Of a DNA stretch of 64,000 bases, positions 20,112-29,107 are shown in pieces. Position numbers and translations under genes: made by a program. The notes beneath the pieces were generated by a model. The model saw nothing but the letters and a program-made list of their open reading frames with translations, made no database searches and was not told where the DNA came from. This DNA is from Simplicispira sp. 125 (GTDB lineage Bacteria > Pseudomonadota > Gammaproteobacteria > Burkholderiales > Burkholderiaceae_C). Location: positions 1,550,001-1,614,000 of the forward strand of contig NZ_QEKM01000001.1 in assembly GCF_003096555.1 (NCBI RefSeq). The letters run 5' to 3'. Numbering within the stretch: the first letter of the stretch is position 1; each line of letters opens with the position of its first letter.

Positions 20112-20750
20112 ATGTTTACAGGAATCATCACCGGCATGGGGCAGATTGCCGCCGTGCAACCCCTTGGCGATACGGCCGCGCATGGCAAACGCCTGGTCAT
20201 CATCCCTCCTGCGGGCTATCTGGACGATGTCGGTTTGGGCGACAGCATTGCGCTCAATGGCGCCTGCATGACGGTCACCAGTATGGACGCGGCCGCGCCG
20301 CAGTTCACCATCGACATCTCGGCCGAGTCTCTGCTCAAGACCACCGGGCTAGACACCCCCGGCCCCATCAACCTGGAAAAAGCCCTGCGCGCCAACGACC
20401 GCCTGGGCGGACACATGGTGTCAGGCCATGTGGATGGCATCGGCGAAGTTACGCACTTTGCCCAGGTGGGCGAGAGCTGGGAACTGCGCGTGCTGGCCCC
20501 GCGTGACCTTGCACGCTACCTGGCCTACAAGGGTTCGATCACCATCAACGGCGTAAGCCTGACCGTGAACCGCATCGCCGACCTTGCCGGTGGCTGCGAG
20601 GCCAGCATCAACCTGATCCCGCACACCGTGCAGAACACGGCGCTGGGCCACCTGCGCACTGGCTCCAAGGTGAATCTAGAAATCGATCTGATAGCCCGCT
20701 ACTGCGAGAGAATGCTTAGCTATGGCTTTGCTGCACAAGTCGGAAGATAG
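20112..20750 (+). CDS. ribE: riboflavin synthase alpha chain, C-terminus replaced by IS sequence
   Basis: The enzyme dismutates two lumazines to riboflavin. It has the N-terminal MFTGIITGMG and the repeated fold: LNGACMTVTS in the first half and INGVSLTVNRI in the second, with GGHMVSGHVDGIG between them. Length is 212 aa from the ATG at 20112. The core ends at DLIARYCERML. The last ten or so residues (YGFAAQVGR) are encoded by what looks like an insertion-sequence end, so the natural tail is lost. The core is intact and activity is likely kept. Confidence 0.9.
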   Translation: MFTGIITGMGQIAAVQPLGDTAAHGKRLVIIPPAGYLDDVGLGDSIALNGACMTVTSMDAAAPQFTIDISAESLLKTTGLDTPGPINLEKALRANDRLGGHMVSGHVDGIGEVTHFAQVGESWELRVLAPRDLARYLAYKGSITINGVSLTVNRIADLAGGCEASINLIPHTVQNTALGHLRTGSKVNLEIDLIARYCERMLSYGFAAQVGR

Positions 20751-20760
20751 ACGAGATGAC
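20724..20760. mobile_element. IS5-like element end (remnant)
   Basis: GGCTTTGCTGCACAAGTCG at 20724-20742 closely resembles the terminal inverted repeats of IS5/IS903-type elements (GGCTTTGTTGCACAAAT-like). It cuts the 3' end of ribE and supplies its stop codon. No transposase of that family follows, so only an end is left. The inner boundary is uncertain. Confidence 0.5.
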
Positions 20761-20814
20761 CGGTACTCCGTGCCGTGACCTTGCCCTCGTTTGATGTAGT
20801 TCTTAGCCCACGAT

Positions 20815-21170
20815 TCACGCGGCCTTTTTGCGCTGTGCGTCGTACCAACGTTGCTCGAACTGCATCGGGCTGAGATAGCCCAGGCGTTTCATCAACCGCT
20901 CGACTGTGCATCGGGCAATGGAGAAACCCTCGCGGTTGATTTGCCTCCAGACCTTCTCGGCCCCGTAGACGCGCATGTTGGCGTGCCAGACACGCTCGAT
21001 GTGCGGCACCAAGGTGTCGTCACGTTGAGCGCGCGTGCAGCGCAGTTGGGGGTTGCGTTGATGGGCAGCATGGCGCCAATAGCCCGACGGGGCGATCTGC
21101 AGCACCCTGCAGATCGACTCGACCCCATAGGCCTGACGATGCTGGTCAATGAAGCTCTTCAGGACTTCAG
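20815..21170 (-). pseudogene. IS3-family transposase OrfB, catalytic core deleted
   Basis: The frame keeps the N-terminal part of OrfB (VLQIAPSGYWRHA, then YGAEKVWRQINREG and ARCTVERLMKRLG) and jumps directly to the C-terminal end GYLSPMQFEQRWYDAQRKKAA. Full OrfB proteins of this kind are about 290 aa with a DDE integrase core between these parts; here only about 115 codons remain. The join lies near 20883-20890 and falls on a CTGGGCTA-like sequence that may be the deletion microhomology. No ATG opens the frame; it would be reached by frameshifting from orfA. Confidence 0.8.
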
Positions 21171-21482
21171 ACGGCGGTCGAGCTCCGCCTGGGCGAAAAA
21201 CGCACTGGCCAGCTTGAGTATCTCGTTGGCCCGGCGCAATTCCTTGACCTCGCGCTCCAATTCCTTGACGCGTTGGGCTTCGGCTGTGGTGATGCCTTCG
21301 CGCTTGCCTGCATCAACTTCGGCACGCTTGATCCACTCGTTCAAGGTCTGCGGCACGCAGCCAATCTTGAGGGCAATGGATTCGATGGCTGTCCACAGTG
21401 ATGGGTACTCCCCGCGCTGCTCCTGCACCATCCTCACTGCGCGCTCACGGACCTCGGGCGAGAACTTGTTCGTCTTCTTCAT
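21159..21482 (-). CDS. IS3-family transposase OrfA
   Basis: This 107-aa protein has a helix-turn-helix near the N-terminus ([13 protein letters not shown], then [18 protein letters not shown]) and a leucine-zipper coiled coil ([33 protein letters not shown]). This is the standard OrfA of IS3-family elements, which binds the inverted repeats and, by frameshift into orfB, makes the transposase. It looks intact, but its partner orfB is deleted, so at most it could make a DNA-binding inhibitor. Confidence 0.85.
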   Translation of the reverse strand: MKKTNKFSPEVRERAVRMVQEQRGEYPSLWTAIESIALKIGCVPQTLNEWIKRAEVDAGKREGITTAEAQRVKELEREVKELRRANEILKLASAFFAQAELDRRLKS

Positions 21483-21532
21483 GGCTCAATCCTCTCAGAG
21501 TGTTGAGCCTCCGCGAAACCCGGGGCGATTCA

Positions 21533-22272
21533 ATTCGCCAGGACGCTGAAACAACAAAGGCGCCAACTGAAGTGCCGCCCGCACGATAGGCCCGCCCTTG
21601 TACGCCTGGATAGCACGCAGTAGCTCACTCAGCTTGGCCGGTTCGGTAATGGCAGCGAAGTGCTTGCCGCGGTACGGGGACAACGCGCCTTTGAGATCTC
21701 CCGTGATGTCCCGCCCTACCCGGCCTGTCGCGACCCCGTAACGCCATACCTGGCGAGCCAGCATCAATCCACGATCGGCCGTCTCTACAGCCCCACGCTC
21801 TTCCACCTTGCGCAGGGTTGCCAGCAGTTCCACCGGCTCAATCTCAGCTAGGCGACGCCCCCCCTAGCCAAGGAAAGAGATCACGTTCGAACTGGCGCAG
21901 CGAGCGCTCAGCATGAGAATCACTCCATAGAGGCTTCTGTTTGTCGTACCACTCCAGAGCGACAGCTTTGAAGGTATCCCCGGCACTGGCAGAAGCCTTC
22001 AGCCTTTCCATCTTTCTGGCATGCACAGGATTTATTCCTGTCGATTTCTGCAGCCTGGCGGTATCACGAGCCTTGCGAGCTGCCGTCAGGCTGACCGAGG
22101 GATAGCTGCCCAGAGCCATACGCCCTTCCTTGCCCTCATGCCGATACTTCCAGAACCAGCGCCTCGATCCCCCGGGAGCGACTTCCAGATACAAGCCTCC
22201 CGAGTCCGATAAACGCTCCCGCTTCGATGCAGGGGAACAGACGGCGTTGCGGCACTGTGCGTCGGTCAACAT
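21533..22272 (-). pseudogene. P4-type tyrosine recombinase (island/prophage integrase), broken
   Basis: The N-terminal part (from 22272) has the arm-binding domain of P4-type integrases (LSDSGGLYLEVAPGGSRRWFWKY, then LGSYPSVSLTAARKARD). The frame breaks at a run of seven C (21858-21864). With six, the protein would continue GGRRLAEIEPVELLATLRKVEERGA, which is the next open frame. That frame reaches LAPLLFQRPGEL and is then cut by the IS3 end at 21532, so the catalytic Arg/His/Tyr region is lost. It points away from ssrA, as integrases do at tmRNA attachment sites. Confidence 0.88.
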
Positions 22273-22447
22273 GGGGGAACACCTCCACAGGTTTCACTAG
22301 GATTTCCCCTCTGAAACGGGGGAACAAATGCCGCCAGCCTACCCTTTTCGGGTTTTGTTCCCCCGTCTGTTCCCCCGCCTCAGCCTGGCTGCCAGGAGAT
22401 CGCTCCGGACGCTACCACACCGTAACCCATTGATTTACCAAAGAAAA

Positions 22448-22480
22448 AGGGCGTTCACCGGATGTTGGTGAACGCCCTTG
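22448..22480 (-). terminator. ssrA: rho-independent terminator after ssrA
   Basis: A 13-bp stem, AAGGGCGTTCACC paired with GGTGAACGCCCTT, has a 7-nt loop and is followed by TTTCTTT on the minus strand. It lies about 10 bp past the tmRNA CCA end and is its natural terminator. Confidence 0.85.
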
Positions 22481-22490
22481 GACGTCGTAA

Positions 22491-22877
22491 TGGTGGAGCT
22501 GGCGGGAATTGAACCCGCGTCCGCAAGCCTTCATCGGGCAGATCTACATGTTTAGCGATCTGATTTGAGTCTCGCCACCGTTGTCGCGCAGTCGCACGCT
22601 ACACCGGCCGCCAGCACCCTATTTTCTCGCCCCAACCCAAGGTACCCGGATCAGGACCAGCCCATGTAATTATCCTTGCAGCCGGGAGGCATCGATTGCT
22701 CGATACCCCCTTGCCCAGCCCATCGGCCAACTGTTGCAAGGCTCACTGACAATTAAGCAGCGAGTGCGAAACGTTCGTCGTTTGCAGTTAGTTTTTTAAA
22801 TCGAGATTTACGAGCGTGACTCAAGCTCGACATGCACCACACCGATTCCGAACCCACGTCGAAACCAGGACAGCCCC
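22491..22877 (-). ncRNA. ssrA: transfer-messenger RNA (tmRNA)
   Basis: tmRNA rescues stalled ribosomes by trans-translation. The minus strand starts GGGGCTGTCC and ends with the tRNA-like GGTTC arm and CCAGCTCCACCA. The tag reading frame at 22785-22753 encodes ANDERFALAA followed by TAA, preceded by an A-rich resume region (AAAAAACTAACTGCAAACGAC). Length is about 387 nt; the 3' coordinate is good to a base or two. The 3' end is a common integration site, and a broken integrase lies 220 bp downstream. Confidence 0.95.
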
Positions 22878-22886
22878 TCAAAAGTC

Positions 22887-22913
22887 ATTTTAGGCCAGGT
22901 TCAGCAATTGCAA
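22887..22913 (-). promoter_or_regulatory. candidate sigma-70 promoter of ssrA
   Basis: On the minus strand, TAAAAT (22892-22887) sits nine bases before the mature 5' end of tmRNA. TTGCAA (22913-22908) lies upstream with a 15-bp spacer, slightly short. The boxes fall in the last codons of gph, so ssrA would start inside that gene's 3' end. Confidence 0.45.
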
Positions 22914-23555
22914 GAGATCGAGCGGAAAATTAATCTCCGCATGGGCACCCCACTGCCGCACGTTGGTCACGCTACCCAGATACCCATAGGTGGCGGCAAC
23001 CGTGCCCATGCCAGCAGCCAGACCCGCAACGATGTCGCGTTCATCATCACCCACATACACACAATGCCTAGGATCAAGATGCAGCAGCCTAGCGGCTTCG
23101 AGCAGCGGTGCTGGATGAGGCTTGGCATGTGGCGTCGTGTCGCCGCTGACCACGGCACCGGCACTGGCGAATAGTGGCATCGCACGGGTCAACGGGTCGG
23201 TGAAGCGCATGGACTTGTTGGTCACTACACCCCACGCCAATCCCCGGCCAACAAGGCTTTCCAGCAGCGCATGCACGCCATCGAACACTTGGGTGCGACA
23301 TGTCATGCAATTCTGGTAATTGGTGAAAAATTCCTCGCGATAGGAGGCAAAGTCGGGGTGTTCTGGCGTCATACCAAAGGCTTCGCTCAGCATTCCACGT
23401 GCGCCAGCGCCCGCCAGGGGGCGGTAGCGCTCCAATGGAAGCGATGGAAGTCCCCGGTCGGTGCGCATTTTGTCTGCAGCCGCGCCAAGGTCGGGCGCAC
23501 TATCGATCAGTGTGCCGTCCAGATCGAAGAGCACGGCCTGGATATTTTGAAACAT
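22890..23555 (-). CDS. gph: phosphoglycolate phosphatase, HAD family
   Basis: This HAD-superfamily phosphatase most likely hydrolyses 2-phosphoglycolate. Motif I FDLDGTLIDS (nucleophile Asp near residue 11), motif II VVTNKS near 118, the Lys in KPHPAPLLEA near 154 and motif IV YVGDDERDIVAG near 176 are all present. Length is 221 aa from the ATG at 23555 (MFQNIQAVLF). It follows ubiG by 11 bp on the same strand, a usual pairing in proteobacteria. The exact substrate is inferred from context and family. Confidence 0.9.
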   Translation of the reverse strand: MFQNIQAVLFDLDGTLIDSAPDLGAAADKMRTDRGLPSLPLERYRPLAGAGARGMLSEAFGMTPEHPDFASYREEFFTNYQNCMTCRTQVFDGVHALLESLVGRGLAWGVVTNKSMRFTDPLTRAMPLFASAGAVVSGDTTPHAKPHPAPLLEAARLLHLDPRHCVYVGDDERDIVAGLAAGMGTVAATYGYLGSVTNVRQWGAHAEINFPLDLLQLLNLA

Positions 23556-23566
23556 GCGGTAACTTT

Positions 23567-24277
23567 TCAGGCAGGGCGGCGTGCAGCCAAAAGGTAATTT
23601 ACGCTGGTGTCGGTATTCATCCAATAGCGGCGTGTCAACGGGTTATAGGCCAGTCCCCGGGCTTCATTCACGTCCAGCCCGGCAGCCCGGCAGCTGGCAG
23701 CCAGCTCGCTTGGACGAATGAGGCGAGCATATTCGTGCGTTCCGCGCGGCAACATATTCAGCACATATTCAGCACCCACAATAGCCAGCATGAAGGCTTT
23801 GGCATTGCGGTTGATGGTGGAAAAGAAGACCCATCCTCCCGGCTTGACCAGCTGAGCACATGCCTGAATCACCGATGCCGGGTTGGGGACGTGCTCCAGC
23901 ATTTCCATGCAGGTCACCGTATCAAAACTTGCAGGCTGTTCGACGGCTAACGCCTCCACGCTCACTTCTCGGTATTGAACACGGGGTGTCTGCGCTTCCA
24001 GGGCGTGCAACTGCGCGACCCGCAAGGACTTGCCCGCCAGATCAATGCCCAGCACTTGCGCACCTTTGCGGGCCATGGCATCCGCCAGAATTCCCCCGCC
24101 GCATCCGACGTCCAACACCCTTTGGCCATCCAATGGCGACAAAGTATTGATCCAGTCCAGCCGTAACGGGTTTATTTCGTGCAAAGGCCGAAACTCACTT
24201 TCCTGATCCCACCACCGATGGGCTAGCTCTGAAAATTTGGCCAGCTCAGCTGGATCGACATTCAAGGTGTTATTCAT
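23567..24277 (-). CDS. ubiG: ubiquinone biosynthesis O-methyltransferase UbiG
   Basis: UbiG performs both O-methylations in ubiquinone synthesis using S-adenosylmethionine. The 236-aa protein starts MNNTLNVDPAELAKFSELAHRWWDQESEFRPLH-style, diagnostic of UbiG. It has the SAM motif VLDVGCGGGILADAMA near residue 60, VTCMEMLEHVPNP near 125 and KPGGWVFFSTINRN near 148. gph follows downstream; the OmpA-family gene is upstream beyond a terminator. Confidence 0.95.
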   Translation of the reverse strand: MNNTLNVDPAELAKFSELAHRWWDQESEFRPLHEINPLRLDWINTLSPLDGQRVLDVGCGGGILADAMARKGAQVLGIDLAGKSLRVAQLHALEAQTPRVQYREVSVEALAVEQPASFDTVTCMEMLEHVPNPASVIQACAQLVKPGGWVFFSTINRNAKAFMLAIVGAEYVLNMLPRGTHEYARLIRPSELAASCRAAGLDVNEARGLAYNPLTRRYWMNTDTSVNYLLAARRPA

Positions 24278-24315
24278 GGAGGTGTATTGTCCGACAAGCT
24301 TTCTGCATGCCCAAT

Positions 24316-24344
24316 AAAAAAAGCCCCGTTACCGGGGCTTTTTT
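24316..24344 (-). terminator. terminator after the OmpA-family gene
   Basis: A stem of AAAAAAGCCCCG paired with CGGGGCTTTTTT with a 4-nt loop is followed by T residues on the minus strand. It lies 16 bp after the OmpA-family stop and separates it from ubiG. It is symmetric enough to act on both strands. Confidence 0.88.
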
Positions 24345-24359
24345 GTCGATCACAGAAGA

Positions 24360-24998
24360 TCAGTTGGCACGGGTGCCGACCACTTCGATTTCAACACGGC
24401 GGTTCTTGGCGCGACCTTCTTTGGTCTTGTTATCAGCCACAGGCTGCTTTTCGCCCTTGCCTTCGGTGTAAACACGGTTCTTCTCGATGCCCTTGGACAC
24501 CAAGTAAGCCTTCACAGCTTCAGAGCGACGCACCGACAGCTTCTGGTTGTAAGCATCAGAGCCGACGGAGTCGGTGTGACCCACGGCAATGATGACTTCC
24601 AGGTTAATGCCCTTGACCTTGGATACCAAGTCGTCCAGCTTGGCCTTGCCTTCTGGCTTCAGGACCGACTTGTCGAAGTCGAAGAAGGCGTCGGCAGCGT
24701 AGGTCACCTTGGTGGCCATGGCTGGTGCTGGTGCTGGTGCAGCAGGTGCAGCGGCGGCGGGAGCTGCAGGCGCAGGAGCGGCAGCGGGAGCTGCAGCAGG
24801 AGCTGCCAACGCGCCATCGCAGTCGGGAGCTGCAGTAGCAGGCGTCCACGAGGCATCGCGCCAGCACAGTTCGTTGGTGCCGTTCTTCCAGACCAGCTCG
24901 TTGGTGCCGTTCTTCCAGTTGTCGACGGTTTGTGCGCCGGCGGCAGTTGCGAGCGCTGCGGAGGCAATCAACATTGCCACTTTGTTCAGTTTCTTCAT
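24360..24998 (-). CDS. OmpA-family outer membrane protein
   Basis: This 212-aa envelope protein has a Sec signal peptide (cleavage after AGA near residue 22), a short N-terminal segment with cysteines, an Ala/Pro-rich linker (about 62-95) and a C-terminal OmpA peptidoglycan-binding domain (about 105-205). The domain motifs include VGHTDSVGSDAYNQKLSVRRSEAVKAYL and NRRVEIEV. There is no eight-strand barrel. Residues 27-44 contain WKNGTNEL twice from a 30-bp tandem DNA repeat (24864-24925). It lies upstream of and divergent from gyrA, as in other Burkholderiales. Confidence 0.9.
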   Translation of the reverse strand: MKKLNKVAMLIASAALATAAGAQTVDNWKNGTNELVWKNGTNELCWRDASWTPATAAPDCDGALAAPAAAPAAAPAPAAPAAAAPAAPAPAPAMATKVTYAADAFFDFDKSVLKPEGKAKLDDLVSKVKGINLEVIIAVGHTDSVGSDAYNQKLSVRRSEAVKAYLVSKGIEKNRVYTEGKGEKQPVADNKTKEGRAKNRRVEIEVVGTRAN

Positions 24999-25225
24999 GG
25001 TTCTCCTCTGGGGCGAAAAAGCCGCAGCCGCGCTGCGTAATTTGGACGTCTGTGGTGACCATCACCAAAAACGTTGAAATCGATTGTGCCATACGTAACC
25101 GACGGGTGACCGCCCCAGGTTTGCCGTGCCCGTAGGACAATTGCGCAATCACACCAATCTGTTGCATAACTGCGACAAGCGCTTGAGCCTAAAATGGCTC
25201 TCCTTTGCTGTCTCACCGCCATCCC

Positions 25226-27886
25226 ATGACCCAGTTCGCCAAAGAAACCCTGCCCATCAGCCTTGAAGAGGAGATGCGCCGCAGTTATCTCGATTACGCC
25301 ATGAGCGTGATCGTAGGCCGGGCGCTGCCGGATGCGCGCGATGGCCTCAAGCCTGTGCACCGGCGCGTGTTGTTCGCCATGCACGAATTGAACAACGATT
25401 GGAACCGCCCATACAAGAAGTCAGCGCGTATCGTCGGTGACGTCATTGGTAAGTACCACCCGCACGGCGACAGCGCGGTCTACGACACCATTGTGCGTAT
25501 GGCGCAGGATTTCTCGTTGCGCCACATGCTGGTGGATGGCCAGGGCAACTTCGGTTCGGTGGACGGCGACAACGCCGCGGCCATGCGCTACACCGAAATC
25601 CGCCTGGCAAAAATTGCCCACGAAATGCTGGGCGATATTGATAAGGAAACCGTCGATTTCGGCCCCAACTACGATGGCAGCGAAAAGGAACCGCTGGTTT
25701 TGCCCAGCAAACTGCCCAACTTGTTAGTCAACGGCTCAGCAGGTATCGCCGTTGGCATGGCCACCAATATTCCGCCCCATAACCTGAACGAGGTGGTGGA
25801 CGCCTGCCTGCATATGCTGCGCAACCCCGAATCGACGATCGACGATTTGATGGAAATCATTCCTGCGCCAGATTTTCCGACCGCAGGCATCATCTACGGC
25901 ATCAACGGTGTCAAGGACGGTTACCGCACAGGCCGGGGTCGCGTGATCATGCGCGCCAAGTGCCATTTCGAGGACATCGACAAGGGGCAGCGCCAAGCCA
26001 TCATCGTTGACGAACTGCCCTACCAGGTCAATAAGAAGACGCTGCAGGAACGCATGGCCGAGTTGGTGCACGAGAAAAAACTCGAAGGCATCAGCCATAT
26101 CCAGGACGAATCCGACAAGTCGGGCATGCGCCTCGTCATTGAACTCAAGCGCGGTGAAGTGCCCGAAGTGGTTCTGAACAACCTGTACAAGCAGACCCAG
26201 TTACAGGATACCTTCGGCATGAACATGGTGGCGCTGATCGATGGTCAGCCCCGTTTGTGCAACCTCAAGGATTTGGTCAGCGTCTTCTTGCAGCACCGCC
26301 GCGAAGTGGTCACCCGCCGCACGGTGTTCGAGTTGCGCAAGGCACGTGAGCGGGGCCACGTGCTCGAAGGTTTGGCTGTGGCATTGGCCAATATTGACGA
26401 CTTCATCGCCATCATTCGCAACGCGCCCACTCCACCGGTGGCCAAGGCCGAGCTGATGACCCGCTCATGGGACAGCAAGCTGGTGCGTGAAATGCTCACC
26501 CGCACCCGCACCGATGGCGGTGTCATCAATGCCGATGATTACCGCCCCGACGGCCTGGAAAAAGAGTTTGGCATGGGCCAGGATGGCCTGTACCGCCTGT
26601 CGGAAACGCAGGCCCAGGAAATTCTGCAGATGCGCCTGCAGCGCCTCACGGGCCTGGAGCAGGACAAAATCGTGGCTGAATACAAAGAGGTCATGGCAGT
26701 CATCGAAGACCTGCTCGACATCCTGGCCACACCCGAACGCGTCTCGACCATCATTGGCGAAGAACTCACCACCATCAAGACAGAGTTTGGCCAAAGCAAG
26801 CTCGGCGCACGCCGCAGCCTGGTCGAATACAGCGCCCAAGACCTTTCCACCGAAGACCTGATCACACCCACCGATATGGTGGTCACACTCAGCCACACGG
26901 GTTACATCAAAAGCCAGCCACTGTCTGAATACCGCGCGCAAAAGCGCGGTGGGCGCGGTAAACAGGCAACGGCCACCAAGGAAGACGACTGGATCGACCA
27001 GCTCTTCATCGCCAACACGCACGACTACATTCTGTGCTTCTCCAACCGTGGGCGCTTGTACTGGCTCAAGGTATGGGAAGTACCGGCCGGCTCGCGCGGC
27101 TCGCGCGGACGCCCCATCGTCAACATGTTCCCTTTGCAAGAAGGCGAGAAAATCAACGTCGTGCTGGCACTCACCGGCGAAAAGCGCAGCTTTCCCGCCG
27201 ACCAGTATGTCTTCATGTCCACCAGCATGGGTACGGTCAAGAAGACTGCGCTGGACGAGTTCTCCAACCCGCGCAAGGGCGGCATCATTGCCGTAAATCT
27301 GGACGAAGGCGACTACCTGATTGGCGCCGCCCTCACGGACGGCCAACACGACGTGATGCTGTTCTCCGATGGCGGCAAAGCTGTGCGTTTTGACGAAAAC
27401 GATGTGCGGCCGCTGGGCCGCCAAGCCCGTGGCGTGCGCGGCATGATGCTGGAAGAAGGCCAGAGCGTGATTGCCATGCTGGTGGCCGAGGACGAGAGCC
27501 AAAGCGTACTGACCGCCACCGAAAACGGCTACGGCAAACGCACCAGCATCACCGAGTACACCCGCCACGGCCGTGGCACCAAGGGCATGATCGCCATCCA
27601 GCAAACCGAGCGCAACGGCAAGGTCGTGGCAGCCACCCTGGTGCATGCCGATGACGAGATCATGCTCATCACCGACAAGGGCGTTCTGGTGCGCACGCGC
27701 GTCAGCGAAATCCGCGAACTCGGCCGCGCCACGCAAGGCGTGACATTGATTGCCCTGGACGAAGGCTCCAAGCTCAGCGGACTGCAGCGCATTGTGGAAA
27801 ACGATGCCAACCCTGCAGATTCCGAATCCACGGACGACGAACCCACTTCCGCACCAGATGCCACACCGCCGGCTGCCGACGCCTGA
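25226..27886 (+). CDS. gyrA: DNA gyrase subunit A
   Basis: GyrA is the breaking-rejoining subunit of gyrase, which introduces negative supercoils. It has the N-terminal [37 protein letters not shown], the active-site Tyr in RYTEIRL near residue 124, and the quinolone region [15 protein letters not shown] with Ser and Asp at the two usual resistance positions. A C-terminal beta-pinwheel includes the GyrA box QAKRGGRGK-like KRGGRGKQ near 573. Length is 886 aa from the ATG at 25226. The pinwheel blades and acidic tail are complete. Confidence 0.98.
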   Translation: MTQFAKETLPISLEEEMRRSYLDYAMSVIVGRALPDARDGLKPVHRRVLFAMHELNNDWNRPYKKSARIVGDVIGKYHPHGDSAVYDTIVRMAQDFSLRHMLVDGQGNFGSVDGDNAAAMRYTEIRLAKIAHEMLGDIDKETVDFGPNYDGSEKEPLVLPSKLPNLLVNGSAGIAVGMATNIPPHNLNEVVDACLHMLRNPESTIDDLMEIIPAPDFPTAGIIYGINGVKDGYRTGRGRVIMRAKCHFEDIDKGQRQAIIVDELPYQVNKKTLQERMAELVHEKKLEGISHIQDESDKSGMRLVIELKRGEVPEVVLNNLYKQTQLQDTFGMNMVALIDGQPRLCNLKDLVSVFLQHRREVVTRRTVFELRKARERGHVLEGLAVALANIDDFIAIIRNAPTPPVAKAELMTRSWDSKLVREMLTRTRTDGGVINADDYRPDGLEKEFGMGQDGLYRLSETQAQEILQMRLQRLTGLEQDKIVAEYKEVMAVIEDLLDILATPERVSTIIGEELTTIKTEFGQSKLGARRSLVEYSAQDLSTEDLITPTDMVVTLSHTGYIKSQPLSEYRAQKRGGRGKQATATKEDDWIDQLFIANTHDYILCFSNRGRLYWLKVWEVPAGSRGSRGRPIVNMFPLQEGEKINVVLALTGEKRSFPADQYVFMSTSMGTVKKTALDEFSNPRKGGIIAVNLDEGDYLIGAALTDGQHDVMLFSDGGKAVRFDENDVRPLGRQARGVRGMMLEEGQSVIAMLVAEDESQSVLTATENGYGKRTSITEYTRHGRGTKGMIAIQQTERNGKVVAATLVHADDEIMLITDKGVLVRTRVSEIRELGRATQGVTLIALDEGSKLSGLQRIVENDANPADSESTDDEPTSAPDATPPAADA

Positions 27887-27922
27887 GAGGCGGCAGCCCG
27901 GAACGGCACCTGATAGCTATTA

Positions 27923-27970
27923 ATTCAATAGCTTGATGCGCTTACTCATAAAGCGTTTTAGCCACTTTTG
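27923..27970. repeat. dispersed palindromic repeat, copy 3
   Basis: ATTCAATAGCTTGATGCGC then TTACTCATAAAGCGTTTTAGCC fills most of the gap between gyrA and serC and ends 12 bp before the serC start codon. It is a good match to the family layout: A+T-rich head, GCGCTT arm, short loop, AAGCG arm, GCC-rich tail. Confidence 0.6.
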
Positions 27971-27982
27971 AGCCCAATAACC

Positions 27983-29092
27983 ATGCAACGTCCGTACAAT
28001 TTTTCTGCCGGTCCGGCGGCCATTCCTGCCGAAGTTCTGGAACAGGCTGCGGCTGAAATGCTGAACTGGCATGGCAGCGGCATGGGCGTCATGGAGATGA
28101 GCCACCGGGGCAAGGAATTCATCTCCATCTACGAACAGGCCGAGGCCGATCTGCGCGAATTGCTGGCGGTGCCCGCACATTTCAAGATTTTGTTCATGCA
28201 AGGGGGCGGTTTGGCAGAAAACGCCATCGTGCCACTCAACCTCTCGCGCGCAGCCACGGTCGACTTCGTGGTCACCGGAAGCTGGAGCCAGAAGTCGCAG
28301 AAAGAGGCGCGCAAATACGCTGCCGAGGCAAACATCATCGCGTCGGGCGAAGACAGGGGCTTCACCACCTTGCCAGACCCCTCGCAATGGCGCCCCAGCA
28401 AAGGGGCCAGCTATTTGCACCTGTGCAGCAACGAAACCATCAACGGCGTGGAGTTCCACGAGTTGCCCGACCTGCGCGCCCTGGGTGTAGACACCCCCCT
28501 GGTGATTGATTTTTCTTCGCACGTGGCATCGCGCCCGGTGGACTGGTCGCGCATCGGCCTGGCCTTCGGCGGTGCGCAAAAAAACCTGGGCCCTGCGGGC
28601 CTCACCCTGGTGGTGGTGCGCGAAGACCTGCTCGGCCATGCCCTGCCCACCTGCCCGAGCGCGTTTGATTACAAAATCGTGGCCGACAACCAGTCCATGT
28701 ACAACACCCCGCCCACGTGGGGCATCTACATGGCGGGCCTGACCTTTCAATGGCTCAAGCGCCAGCGCGAAGGCACGGCCAATGGCATCGCCGCCATGGA
28801 GCTGCGCAATATTGCCAAGGCCCAGTTGCTGTATGAGGCGATCGACAATTCTGGCTTCTACGTCAACAAGGTCGCCGCCAACTGCCGTTCGCGCATGAAC
28901 ATCCCTTTCTTTCTGCGCGACGAAACCCGCAACGACGCTTTCCTGGCTGGTGCAAAACAGCGCGGCCTGCTGCAGCTCAAGGGCCACAAGTCCGTGGGAG
29001 GCATGCGCGCCAGCATCTACAACGCCATGCCCTTGGCAGGCGTGCAGGCGCTGGTTGACTACATGCGAGAATTTGAGCAGCAGCACGCCTGA
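27983..29092 (+). CDS. serC: phosphoserine aminotransferase
   Basis: SerC is a PLP enzyme that converts phosphohydroxypyruvate to phosphoserine, and also acts in pyridoxal phosphate synthesis. The N-terminus [21 protein letters not shown] is diagnostic. [15 protein letters not shown] near residue 75 and [13 protein letters not shown] near 195 (PLP-binding Lys) are visible. Length is 369 aa from the ATG at 27983. No Shine-Dalgarno is evident, because the dispersed repeat fills the leader. pheA starts 15 bp after it. Confidence 0.96.
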   Translation: MQRPYNFSAGPAAIPAEVLEQAAAEMLNWHGSGMGVMEMSHRGKEFISIYEQAEADLRELLAVPAHFKILFMQGGGLAENAIVPLNLSRAATVDFVVTGSWSQKSQKEARKYAAEANIIASGEDRGFTTLPDPSQWRPSKGASYLHLCSNETINGVEFHELPDLRALGVDTPLVIDFSSHVASRPVDWSRIGLAFGGAQKNLGPAGLTLVVVREDLLGHALPTCPSAFDYKIVADNQSMYNTPPTWGIYMAGLTFQWLKRQREGTANGIAAMELRNIAKAQLLYEAIDNSGFYVNKVAANCRSRMNIPFFLRDETRNDAFLAGAKQRGLLQLKGHKSVGGMRASIYNAMPLAGVQALVDYMREFEQQHA

Positions 29093-29107
29093 CCCACGCA
29101 CCCTTCA

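Larger units (their letters stand above)
20815..21532 (-). mobile_element. IS3-family element, internally deleted
   Basis: The element runs on the minus strand from an inverted repeat at 21511-21532 (TGAATCGCCCCGGGTTTCGC on that strand, the usual IS3-family TGA start) through orfA to a deleted orfB. No matching right inverted repeat is seen after orfB, where the IS5-like end and ribE begin. The left end has inserted into the integrase gene. The element cannot transpose by itself, because the DDE domain is missing and only one end remains. Confidence 0.8.

Noticed and set aside
22340..22380. Repeated CCCCCG/GTTCCCCC runs between the integrase and ssrA as a CRISPR or iteron array
   Set aside because: There are only a few imperfect copies with no regular spacing. 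They are more likely part of the old attachment region.
25460..25500. Quinolone-resistance change in gyrA
   Set aside because: [12 protein letters not shown] keeps Ser and Asp at the two main resistance positions, so the region reads as wild type.
26465..27736. A 423-codon open frame opposite gyrA
   Set aside because: Antisense shadow of the GyrA C-terminal domain, with no independent support.
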